Origin: CADCVW01 sp964251385
Lineage (GTDB): Bacteria > Pseudomonadota > Alphaproteobacteria > Sphingomonadales > Sphingomonadaceae
DNA length: 64,000 bases
Reading direction: 5' to 3'
Assembly (NCBI GenBank): GCA_964251385.1
Contig: CAXUJK010000002.1
Location: 620,001-684,000, forward strand
Positions 50,274 through 58,690 of the stretch are shown piece by piece. The translations under genes and the position numbers were made by a program. Positions within the stretch are counted from its first letter, which is position 1. Each line of letters opens with the position of its first letter. A model generated the notes under the pieces. It made no database searches. It saw nothing but the letters and a program-made list of their open reading frames with translations, and was not told where the DNA came from.

Positions 50274-52349
50274 ATGCGCCGCTTTCTGATGATCTGCGCG
50301 GCGCTCCTGTGCGCGCAGCCGCCCGGCGCGACCGCGCAGACGCGACGCCCGACGGCGATCGCCGAGGCGCTGGCGATGCCGACCGCGTCCGGGCTGACCG
50401 GAGCCGCCGAGGTGCCCCGCTTCGCTTGGGTAGAGAACCAGGCCGGCGCACGCACGATCTGGACCGCCGACGCAGGCGGACGCGCCCGTGAGTTGACGGC
50501 GGCGACGGGGGACGACGGCCGCGACATCTACGATCTCGCCTTTTCCCGCGACGGACGCCGGCTCGCCTACGTGCGCGGCGGCGACGGCGAGTTCCCGGAC
50601 GAAGCCGTCCCCAACGCCGCCGCCGCGCCGGAAGCGCCGAAGCAGGAAGTACGGCTGCGCGCACTCGACGGCGACGAGGATCGCCTGCTGGGCGAGGGTC
50701 ATTCGCCCGTGTTCTCTCGATCAGGCGACCGGATCGCGTTCACCACTTCGGGCGAGTTGTGGATCGCGTCGGCGGCAGCGCCTGAGCCCGCACGCAGGCT
50801 CGTGAAAATGCCCGGCACGATCCGGTCGATGTCATGGAGCGGAGACGGCAACCGCCTGCTGTTCGTCAACGTGCGCGAAGACAACAGCGTGATCGGCCTG
50901 TTCGACGTCGCGACCGCCGAACTGTCGTACCTCGACGCATCGCTCGGCCGCTCGATCGAGCCCGTCTTCTCCCCCGACGGCAGGCGCGTCGCCTTCGTCC
51001 GCTACACCGAACCGCCGCCGGGGGCGGGGGTCGACACGGGGCCGTACTGGTCGATCCGGCTGGTCGATCTCGCCGGCGGCTCCGCGCGCACGCTGTGGGC
51101 GGCCAAGCCCGGCGCGGGGGCGCGATGGGCGGGCACGCGCGGCCGCAACCTCTTCTGGAGCGCGGACGATCGCCTCGTCTTTCCGTGGGAGCGGGACGGG
51201 TGGATGCACGTCTATGCGCTGCCCGCGTCGGGCGCGGCCGAACCCACGCCGCTCACCCCCGGCGCGTTCGAGGTCGAGGCGTTTTTGCTGGGCGAAGGCG
51301 GCCGCGCGCTGATCTACGCGGGCAATGCGGGCGACATCGACCGGCGACACGTGTGGCGGGTGCCGCTGACCGGCGGCCCAAGCGTCGCGTTGACCGCAGG
51401 CGCGGGGATCGAGTCCTTCCCGACGGTGGCGGGCGGCGCGCTCGCCGTGATCGCGACCGACGCGGACACGCCCGCGCACGCGGCGCTGGTCGGACGCGCG
51501 CGCGGCACGACCCCGCTCGCCGACCGCGCCGCCGCGCACGCGCCCGCCGCCCGCTACGTCGCGCCTACGCCCGTGCTCCTGCGCGCGGACGACGGCTTGC
51601 AAATCCACGCCCAGCTGTTCCGCGCGCGCGGGCCGCGAGCGGCCGGACGCCGCCCGGCGCTGATCTTCATCCACGGCGGGCCGAGGCGACAGATGCTGCT
51701 CGGGCTGCATCCGTCGCGCTATTATTCGAACGCGTACGTCCTGAACCAGCATCTGGCGGCGCAGGGCTACCACGTGCTCACCGTCAATTATCGCGGCGGC
51801 ACCGGCTACGGCCAGGCGTTCCGCGAGGCGCCCGCCACGGGCCGCGGCGGCGCGTCCGAGTATCGCGACATCCGCGCGGCGGGGTTGTACTTGCGCGGGC
51901 TTCCTCAGGTCGACGCGTCGAAGATCGGGCTGTGGGGCGGAAGCTGGGGCGGGTACCTGACCGCACTCGGGCTCGCGCGCGACAGCGGGCTGTTCGCGGC
52001 GGGCGTCGACCTGCACGGCGTGCACGACCTGGTGCGCACCCCGCCGCGCGGCCTCTCGCCCGAAGAGTCCGACAAGGCGCGGGCGCTGATGTGGACATCA
52101 TCGCCGATGAGCGCGCTCGCAGGCTGGCGCTCGCCGGTGCTGCTGATCCATGGCGACGACGACCGCAACGTCGACTTCGAACAATCCGTGCTGCTCGCGA
52201 GCGCTTTGCGCGCGCGCGGCATTCCTCATGAGGAACTGGTGTTCCCCAACGAACGGCACAGTTTCGTCCGGCACCAAAGCTGGGTCAAAAGCTTCGAGGC
52301 GACCGAAGCGTTCTTCGCCCGCACGCTCCTGGCGGACCCGCGCCGGTGA
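50274..52349 (+). CDS. S9 prolyl-oligopeptidase-family serine peptidase
   Basis: The ATG at 50274 follows GGAGGAG and opens a signal peptide (FLMICAALLCAQPPGATAQ). The 691-residue product has an N-terminal beta-propeller with SRDGRRLAYV and SPDGRRVAFV repeats. A C-terminal alpha/beta-hydrolase follows with LIFIHGGPRR, Ser557 in GGSWGGYL, Asp in GDDDRNV and His in NERHSF. It is a dipeptidyl-peptidase/acylaminoacyl-peptidase-type enzyme expected in the periplasm. It starts 55 bases after a LysR-type site and is coupled to the amidohydrolase gene by a four-base overlap. Confidence 0.92.
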   Translation: MRRFLMICAALLCAQPPGATAQTRRPTAIAEALAMPTASGLTGAAEVPRFAWVENQAGARTIWTADAGGRARELTAATGDDGRDIYDLAFSRDGRRLAYVRGGDGEFPDEAVPNAAAAPEAPKQEVRLRALDGDEDRLLGEGHSPVFSRSGDRIAFTTSGELWIASAAAPEPARRLVKMPGTIRSMSWSGDGNRLLFVNVREDNSVIGLFDVATAELSYLDASLGRSIEPVFSPDGRRVAFVRYTEPPPGAGVDTGPYWSIRLVDLAGGSARTLWAAKPGAGARWAGTRGRNLFWSADDRLVFPWERDGWMHVYALPASGAAEPTPLTPGAFEVEAFLLGEGGRALIYAGNAGDIDRRHVWRVPLTGGPSVALTAGAGIESFPTVAGGALAVIATDADTPAHAALVGRARGTTPLADRAAAHAPAARYVAPTPVLLRADDGLQIHAQLFRARGPRAAGRRPALIFIHGGPRRQMLLGLHPSRYYSNAYVLNQHLAAQGYHVLTVNYRGGTGYGQAFREAPATGRGGASEYRDIRAAGLYLRGLPQVDASKIGLWGGSWGGYLTALGLARDSGLFAAGVDLHGVHDLVRTPPRGLSPEESDKARALMWTSSPMSALAGWRSPVLLIHGDDDRNVDFEQSVLLASALRARGIPHEELVFPNERHSFVRHQSWVKSFEATEAFFARTLLADPRR

Positions 52350-54160
52350 AGTGGTTACTCGCGGCGCTCGCGCTCACCGCCGACGCTCCGCGCACCGACC
52401 AACCCGTCCTGATCCGCGGCGCGCATGTGTTCGACGGCAGCGGCGCGGCGGCGCGGGCGATGGACGTGCTGGTCCAGGGCGGCCGCATCGCCGCGGTCGC
52501 CGCGCGCATTGCCCGGCCGCGCGACGCCCGCGTGATCGACGGGCGCGGACAGACGTTGCTGCCCGGCCTGCACGACCTCCACACGCACATGCGCTCCACC
52601 GGCTTCGACGGACCCGAGGACGCGGGCAAGGCGTACGCGGCGTACCTCGCGGCGGGCGTCACCACCGCCAACGACTTCTCGGTCTATGGCGAGATGTTCG
52701 CGCTCATCCGCCGCATGACCGGGTCGGGACAAGTGCCCGCGCCGCGCCTCAAGCTCGCGGTGCGGTTCAGCACCACCGGCGGGCACGGCGCGGAACGCGG
52801 CTGGGGCGACGATTTCACTTTGGAAGTCGACACGCCGCGTGCCGCGCACGCCGCGATGCGCGTCGCGCTCGCCTACCGGCCCGACGTCATCAAGGTCTTC
52901 AGCGATGGCTGGCGCTACGGCCGCACGGCGTCGCTGTCCTCGATGAACGCGGAGACGCTGGGCGCGATCGTTGCCGACGCGCACGCGGCCGGGGTACCGG
53001 TCATCACCCACACGGTGACATTGGAGGGCGCGAAGATCGCCGCGCGCACAAAGGTGGACGCGCTCGGCCACGGCATCGGCGATGTGGCGGTGGACGACGA
53101 GCTGATCGCGCTGATGAAGGCGAACCGCACGACTTATGTCCCGACGCTCGCCGTATACGCACCGCGCACGCGCTTCTCCGCCGCGGAGACCGCGCGCCTG
53201 CGCCCGCCCGAACGCGCGCGTGAGGCGGAGGAGCAAGCGCCTCCCGAACCGCTGAACGCCAGGCGCTGGCAGGTCATGTCCGCCAACCTGCGGGCGCTGG
53301 CGCGCGCGGGCGTCGCGATCGGCGTCGGCACGGATGCCGGGATCGGCGGCGTATACCACGGCTCGGCCACGATCCGAGAGTTGAAGCTGCTCGGCGCGCT
53401 CGGCATGACGCCGGCCCGGGCGCTCGCCGCCGCGACCTCCGTCAGCGCCGATGTCATGGGGCCGGACGGACGCGGCGGACGGATCGCGCCTGGGCAACCG
53501 GCCGACTTGGTCTTGACCGGAGGCCGGCCCGACTTGCGTCTGGGCGACCTGCACGACGTCCGCCGCGTGTTTCTCGCCGGCCGCGAAGTGCCTCTGCGCC
53601 CACTCCGCGCGCTGCTCGCCTCCTCGGCGATGTCGCCGCTGCCGCGTCGCGTCATGGCCGGACCGATCGACGACGGCACGCGCGTCGACGGGCGCACCGC
53701 GCTCGGCACGCTGCCCGTCAACAGTTCGGATCGCGGTATCGATCACAGCGACCTCCATCATGTCCGGACGGGTCCGCCGGGCGCCCGCTCCCTCTTCATG
53801 ATCGCCGAGATGGGCCCCGCGCCGCAGCCGTACGCGCGGCTGACGCTGCCCCTGACGCCGGGCGCGGTCGAGCTCGCCGATGCGGCCGGATGGACGGGCG
53901 TGGCGTTCCGCGCGCGGGGGGCTGGCGCGTATCGCATGCTGGTCGACGGCTACGGGGTCCGGGAGCAGGACCGCTTCTTTGCGCGCTTCGCCGCGGACGA
54001 GGACACCCGCGAAATCCGCCTGCCGTTCGCTGCGATGCGCGGCGTCGACCCGCAGGTCCGCTTCGATCCGCGCGCGCTCCGTGCGCTCTTGTTCGAGCTG
54101 ACCGGCCCACCGCGCAGCCGTGTCTGGCTGGAGGTCGGGAACCTGCGCTTCTACAAATAG
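52346..54160 (+). CDS. amidohydrolase with C-terminal CIA30-like domain
   Basis: This 604-residue metal-dependent amidohydrolase starts at a GTG that overlaps the previous stop (GTGA). The N-terminal beta-sandwich (LIRGAHVFDGSG) leads into LPGLHDLHTHM (HxH metal site). ITHTVT, GHGIGD and GTDAGIGG follow as later metal-site positions. Residues from about 435 form a beta-rich domain like CIA30/galactose-binding folds, ending LEVGNLRFYK. The family includes peptidases such as imidazolonepropionase-like and prolidase-like enzymes; the substrate here is unknown. A weak signal-like start (WLLAALALTA) leaves the location uncertain. It converges with the LysR gene. Confidence 0.83.
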   Translation: MKWLLAALALTADAPRTDQPVLIRGAHVFDGSGAAARAMDVLVQGGRIAAVAARIARPRDARVIDGRGQTLLPGLHDLHTHMRSTGFDGPEDAGKAYAAYLAAGVTTANDFSVYGEMFALIRRMTGSGQVPAPRLKLAVRFSTTGGHGAERGWGDDFTLEVDTPRAAHAAMRVALAYRPDVIKVFSDGWRYGRTASLSSMNAETLGAIVADAHAAGVPVITHTVTLEGAKIAARTKVDALGHGIGDVAVDDELIALMKANRTTYVPTLAVYAPRTRFSAAETARLRPPERAREAEEQAPPEPLNARRWQVMSANLRALARAGVAIGVGTDAGIGGVYHGSATIRELKLLGALGMTPARALAAATSVSADVMGPDGRGGRIAPGQPADLVLTGGRPDLRLGDLHDVRRVFLAGREVPLRPLRALLASSAMSPLPRRVMAGPIDDGTRVDGRTALGTLPVNSSDRGIDHSDLHHVRTGPPGARSLFMIAEMGPAPQPYARLTLPLTPGAVELADAAGWTGVAFRARGAGAYRMLVDGYGVREQDRFFARFAADEDTREIRLPFAAMRGVDPQVRFDPRALRALLFELTGPPRSRVWLEVGNLRFYK

Positions 54161-54164
54161 CCTG

Positions 54165-55049
54165 CTAAAGCGCGTCGATCGTGCGCGACACCTGCTCCAG
54201 GAACGCCTGCGCCAGCGTCGACGGAGGGCGGTGTTCGAGGAACATCGCGTGCACGTCGAAGGCGATCGACGGGCGCAAGGGGCGGCAGGCGAGGCCTGGT
54301 GCCATCATCGCGGCGGCAGTAAAGCTGTCGACCACGGCCATGCCGACCCCCGCTTTGACGAGCGCCGCGGCGACGTAAAAGGTTCGCGCGGACACGGGTT
54401 CGTCGAGGACGAGGCCGAGCCGCTCCACTTCGGCGGTGAAGAGATGGCCGATCGGGCCGCTCTGCGAAAGCCCGACGAAGGCGTTGCCTGTAAGCTGCGA
54501 GAGCTCGAGCCGGGCGGGCGCGTCGGGCAGGTCGGCGTCGCGGAAAAGGACCACGAGTTCGCCCTCGCCCAGCCAGCGGTGGCCGACGGGTGCGTGCGAC
54601 GGCACGTGCGTCGCGATGGCAAGATCGATCTCGCGTTCGTAGAGCGCGCGCAGAATGTCGGTGTGGTGGATCGTCTGCAGCTCGAACGCGACGTCCGCAT
54701 GGTCGCGTCGGAAATCCGCCACCGACGCGGGCAGGACGCTGAGGCCGAGCGAAGGCAGCGCGCCGACCCGCAACGCGCCCGCGACGCCGCGGCGCAGGTT
54801 GCGCGACGCTTCCCGCAGAGACCGGACGCGGGTCTGGATTTCGGACACGTCCCCGAACAAGGCGTGCGCGTCCTCCGTCGGAATCAGGCGTCCCTTCGCG
54901 CGATGGAACAAGGCGAACCCGAGCAGGCTTTCGGCGTGGCGCAGCATCTTGGTCACCGACGGCTGCGACACGGCGAGCGCGCGTGCCGCGCCCGTGACCG
55001 ACCCGGCGACATAGACTGCGTGAAAAATCTCGATGTGGCGCAGGTTCAT
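54165..55049 (-). CDS. LysR-family transcriptional regulator
   Basis: The start chosen is the ATG at 55049 (MNLRHIEIFHAVYVAGS), giving the usual 294-residue length; an upstream in-frame start at 55091 would add 14 atypical residues that run into the palindrome. The N-terminal winged helix (TGAARALAVSQPSVTKMLRH) and substrate-binding domain (LRVGALPSLGLSVLP, VGMAVVDSFTAA) are typical. It is divergent from dgcN copy 2. Two ATA-N9-TAT palindromes, at 50199-50219 and 55085-55109, both lie about 55 bases before a start codon. It therefore probably governs both the S9-amidohydrolase unit and the dgcN-dgcA-symporter unit, perhaps with D-glutamate or N-acetylglutamate as ligand. Confidence 0.92.
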   Translation of the reverse strand: MNLRHIEIFHAVYVAGSVTGAARALAVSQPSVTKMLRHAESLLGFALFHRAKGRLIPTEDAHALFGDVSEIQTRVRSLREASRNLRRGVAGALRVGALPSLGLSVLPASVADFRRDHADVAFELQTIHHTDILRALYEREIDLAIATHVPSHAPVGHRWLGEGELVVLFRDADLPDAPARLELSQLTGNAFVGLSQSGPIGHLFTAEVERLGLVLDEPVSARTFYVAAALVKAGVGMAVVDSFTAAAMMAPGLACRPLRPSIAFDVHAMFLEHRPPSTLAQAFLEQVSRTIDAL

Positions 55050-55084
55050 CCGGCGAGCTTGGCGCGGGCGGCTGCTCGGCTCAA

Positions 55085-55109
55085 GCGCCATAACGCCGGG
55101 CTATGGCGC
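55085..55109. promoter_or_regulatory. LysR-type binding site upstream of dgcN copy 2
   Basis: GCGCCATA-N9-TATGGCGC is a perfect 8-base inverted repeat carrying ATA-N9-TAT (T-N11-A). It lies between the divergent LysR gene and dgcN copy 2 and ends 54 bases before the latter. Its match in form and spacing to the site at 50199-50219 supports both. Confidence 0.72.
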
Positions 55110-55162
55110 GTGCCGCACTCGCTATGCGTGGACGGGACGGAGCCGCCTTAGGCTTCGAGCGG

Positions 55163-56197
55163 ATGATCCCGGCACCCTACCTCCTCTACCTCGGGCATTG
55201 CGCCGACTTGCTGGGCATCAAGACGTCGCGCGGGCTGGCGGCGTTTCGCGGCGAGGATTGCGTCGGCGAATTTCGGCATGACGACTGCCCGCTGACGCTG
55301 GGCCTGCCGCGCCTCGGGCTTGCCGAAGCCGTGGCCGCGGGCGCGCGCACCCTCGTTCTCGGCATCGCGGGGCCAGGAGGCCGGATGGGCGACGACCTCG
55401 TCGAGGACGCGGCTGCCGCGCTCCGGGCGGGGCTTAACGTCGCCGCCGGTCTCCACCAGCGGCTGCGCGACCAGCCGCGCCTCGTTGCGCTGGCGGCGGA
55501 GCGCGGCCTGCGCCTGTTCGACGTCCGCGATCCGCCCGAGACCCTGCGCGTCGGCACCGGCGAGCCGCGCGCGGGCAACCGCCTGCTGACCGTCGGCACC
55601 GACTGTTCGGTCGGCAAGATGTACGCGACGCTCGCGCTGACGCGCGCGTTGCGGGCGCGCGGGGTCGCCGCGGATTTCCGCGCGACCGGGCAGACGGGCA
55701 TCCTCATCGCGGGCGAGGGCGTGCCCGTCGACGCGGTCGTCGCCGACTTCATCTCGGGCGCGATCGAGCAGCTGAGCCCGGCGCGCGACGACGACGGCTG
55801 GGACCTGATCGAAGGGCAGGGATCGCTCTTCCACCCCTCGTTCGCGGGCGTGTCCACAGGCCTGCTCCACGGCGCGCAGCCGGACGCGCTCGTCCTGTGC
55901 CACGAGGCGGGCCGCACGCACATGCGCGGACTGCCGGACCGCAGGCTTCCGGGGCTCGCCGAATGCCTCGAACGCAACTTGGAAGTCGCTCGGCTGACCA
56001 GCCCGGACGTCCGCGCGGTGGGCGTCTGCCTCAATACGTCGGCGCTTGATCCGGACGCCGCGCTGCGGCTGTGCGACCGCACCGCGGACGTGCTCGGCCT
56101 TTCCTGCGCCGACCCGATCGCGCATGGCGTGGACGCAATCATCGACGAGTTGTTATGCCGCGCACCCTCCACGCATCGCACGACCGCTTCGCGCTGA
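55163..56197 (+). CDS. dgcN: D-glutamate N-acetyltransferase (DUF1611 family), copy 2
   Basis: This 344-residue DUF1611 protein carries GTDCSVGKM, FRATGQTGILIAGEG, IEGQGSLFHPS and VCLNTSALDP, matching the copy at 37007. The ATG at 55163 (MIPAPYLLYLG) aligns with the other copy; an earlier in-frame ATG at 55103 lies inside the LysR palindrome. The 3' end overlaps dgcA copy 2 by 43 bases. Two copies under different regulators suggest different inducers or different substrates. The reaction assigned is acetylation of D-glutamate, known for the DgcN family. Confidence 0.83.
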   Translation: MIPAPYLLYLGHCADLLGIKTSRGLAAFRGEDCVGEFRHDDCPLTLGLPRLGLAEAVAAGARTLVLGIAGPGGRMGDDLVEDAAAALRAGLNVAAGLHQRLRDQPRLVALAAERGLRLFDVRDPPETLRVGTGEPRAGNRLLTVGTDCSVGKMYATLALTRALRARGVAADFRATGQTGILIAGEGVPVDAVVADFISGAIEQLSPARDDDGWDLIEGQGSLFHPSFAGVSTGLLHGAQPDALVLCHEAGRTHMRGLPDRRLPGLAECLERNLEVARLTSPDVRAVGVCLNTSALDPDAALRLCDRTADVLGLSCADPIAHGVDAIIDELLCRAPSTHRTTASR

Positions 56198-57135
56198 CCC
56201 GTCCGTTCCGGATCGCGCGCGGCACCAAGACGGTCGCGGACGTGATCACGGTGACGGTGACGGAGAACGGTGTCGTCGGCCGCGGCGAAGGCGTGCCGTA
56301 CCCGCGTTACGGCGAGAACATAGACGGTGCACTCGCGGCGGTTGCGGGCGTTCGCAAACAGATTGAGGCGGGTGCCGATGTCGGGACGCTGCTGCCGCCG
56401 GGCGCGGCACGCAACGCGGTCGACTGCGCGCTGCTCGACCTGGAGGCACGCCTGTCGGGCCGCGACGTGGCGACGATGCTCGGTGTGCCCGCGCACGCGC
56501 GCATCGCCAGCGCGCTCACCCTCGGCATCGACACTCCGAAAGCGATGGCGGACGAGGCGCGCAGGCTGGCGGGCGCGCCGCTGCTGAAAGTGAAAGTCGA
56601 CGCGCAAGACCCCGCCGCCCGCATCCGCGCCGTCCGCGCCGCTGCTCCGGGGGCGGCGCTGATCGTCGATCCCAACGAAAGCTGGTCTCAAAACTTGGTC
56701 GAGGCGATGCAGCCCGTCCTCCTCGAAGCGCGCGTCGCGCTGCTCGAACAGCCGGTGCCCGCCGACGCGGACGCCTGGCTGGAGGACTTTTCGCCTGCCG
56801 TGCCGATCTGCGCCGACGAGTCCGTCCATGTCGCTGCCGACCTGGCGATCGTCGCGCGCCGTTACCAAGTGGTCAACGTCAAGCTCGACAAAGCGGGCGG
56901 CCTCACCGCCGCGCTCGAACTCGCGCGCGCGGCGCGGGCGGCGGGGCTGGGCCTCATGACCGGGTGCATGATCAGCTCGTCACTCTCGATCGCGCCCGCG
57001 CTCCACATCGCGGCTCTGTCCGACTTCGTCGACCTCGACGGTCCGATCTGGCTGCGCGAGGATAGGCCGGGCGGGGTCCGCGACGAGGGCGGGTTCCTGG
57101 TCCCGCCGGAGCCCGGCTTCTGGGGAACGTCGTGA
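56155..57135 (+). CDS. dgcA: N-acetyl-D-glutamate racemase / dipeptide epimerase family, copy 2
   Basis: This 326-residue enolase-superfamily enzyme has LLKVKVD (KxK), IVDPNESW, LLEQPV, ICADES and VNVKLDKAGG. It is next to dgcN copy 2 and overlaps it by 43 bases, and its stop overlaps the next GTG by four bases. The pairing with dgcN favours racemisation of N-acetyl-D-glutamate over L-Ala-D/L-Glu epimerisation. It differs from copy 1 throughout (for example GVDANQGY there, IVDPNESW here), so this is not a recent duplication. Confidence 0.83.
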   Translation: MPRTLHASHDRFALTRPFRIARGTKTVADVITVTVTENGVVGRGEGVPYPRYGENIDGALAAVAGVRKQIEAGADVGTLLPPGAARNAVDCALLDLEARLSGRDVATMLGVPAHARIASALTLGIDTPKAMADEARRLAGAPLLKVKVDAQDPAARIRAVRAAAPGAALIVDPNESWSQNLVEAMQPVLLEARVALLEQPVPADADAWLEDFSPAVPICADESVHVAADLAIVARRYQVVNVKLDKAGGLTAALELARAARAAGLGLMTGCMISSSLSIAPALHIAALSDFVDLDGPIWLREDRPGGVRDEGGFLVPPEPGFWGTS

Positions 57136-58690
57136 AGCCGCGCCGCCTCACCTTGCTGTGCGCCGTCGCCGCGACATGCATCGGCGCTACGCCCGAACGC
57201 GCCGACCTGCTCATCCGCGGCGGCACCATCTACTCCGGTTCGGGTGCGCCGTTCGTCGGCGACGTGACGGTCGTCGGCGACCGCATCGATACGGTCGCGC
57301 GCGGCGCGACCGTATCGGCGGCACGGGTGATCGATGCGCGCGGGATGATCTCGCGCCCGGGTTCATCGATCCGCACACGCATCTGGGCGAACAGCTCGCG
57401 GCCGACGACGCGCCGACGCGGCTGATCGCGTCCGCGCTGATGCAGGGCGTGACGACGCTGTTCGTCGGAAATGACGGCCGCGGCGATCCGGACGTGGCGG
57501 CGGTGCTGGGCAGCGCCAGAACGAAGCCTGTCGGCGTCAACTACGCCGCCTATGTCGGCTTTGGCGCGGTGCGGCAGACCGTCGTCGGCCAGGCCGATCG
57601 CGCCCCGACCGCCGCCGAACTTGCGCGCATGAAGACGACGGTAGCGGGTGCGATGTGCCAAGGTGCGCTCGGCCTCTCCACCGGCCTCTTCTATGCGCCG
57701 CAGAGCTTTGCCAAAACCGACGAAATCGTCGCGATCGCGCGGGAAGCGGGCATGCGCGGCGGCATCTACGACAGCCACATCCGCGACGAGTCGAGCTACA
57801 CCGTCGGCTTGGCCGCCGCGATCGACGAGGCGATCGCGATCGGACGCGACGCGCGACTGCCGGTGCACATCTCGCACATCAAGGCGCTGGGCGTCGACGT
57901 CCAGGGTCAGGCACCCGCCATCATCGCCAAGGTCGAACGCGCGCGCCTAGCAGGGCAGGCGGTCACCGCGGATCAATACCCCTGGTCCGCGTCGGGCACG
58001 AGCCTCGTCGCCGCGCTGATCCCGCTGTGGGCGCAGGACGGCGGCCGCGCCGCGCTGCTCGCGCGCCTGGACGACCCGGCGCTCGCCCGACGGATGAGGG
58101 ACGGCATCGCCGAAAACCTGCGCAAGCGCGGCGGCGCGTCCCCCCTCCTCATCACCGGCGGCACGTTAAAGGGACGCACGCTCGCCGCCGTCGCCGCGTC
58201 GCGTCGCGAAACGCCGGTCGCGGCGGCGATCGCCGTCATCCGGGTCGCGGACGCCTCCGTCGCCTCGTTCAACCAGACCGAGCCCGACATCGCCGCCTTC
58301 ATGCGCCGACCGTGGGTCATGACCGGCTCCGACGCTTCGACAGGCCACCCACGCGTCTACGGCAGTTTCGCCAGGAAATACGCCAAGTACGTGCGCACCG
58401 ACCGGGTGATCACGATGCGCCAGTTCGTCGAGCGCAGCACATCGTTGACGGCGGACACGTTCGGCTTAGCGGACCGCGGCCGCCTGCGGCCCGGTGCGTT
58501 CGCCGACATCGTCGTGTTCGATCCCCGCCGCTACGCCGAACGCGCGACGTACGACAATCCGACGCGGGAGGCGGTCGGCGTCCGACATGTCCTCGTCAAC
58601 GGCGTTCTTGCAGTCGACGATGGCGTGCTCACGGGCCTCGCGGCGGGACGCCCTCTGCCGCGCACGCCGACCCCCGGAACATGCCCGTGA
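57132..58690 (+). pseudogene. D-aminoacylase-like amidohydrolase, frameshifted near 5' end
   Basis: A GTG at 57132 (GTGA overlap) opens a signal peptide and ADLLIRGGTIYSGSGAPFVG...VIDARGMI, which is the normal amidohydrolase start. The next expected residues, LAPGFIDPHTHLGEQ, are found only in another frame; one C seems missing at about 57350/57351. The rest of the gene is intact to 58690, with VHISHIKALG and VMTGSDAS. In N-acyl-D-amino-acid deacylases a metal-binding Cys lies in GNCG; here the position reads GNDG (Asp). The enzyme would suit removal of an acyl group from D-amino acids or a related amide, but the Cys loss makes this uncertain. Sequencing error and real decay cannot be separated here. 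Confidence 0.7.
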
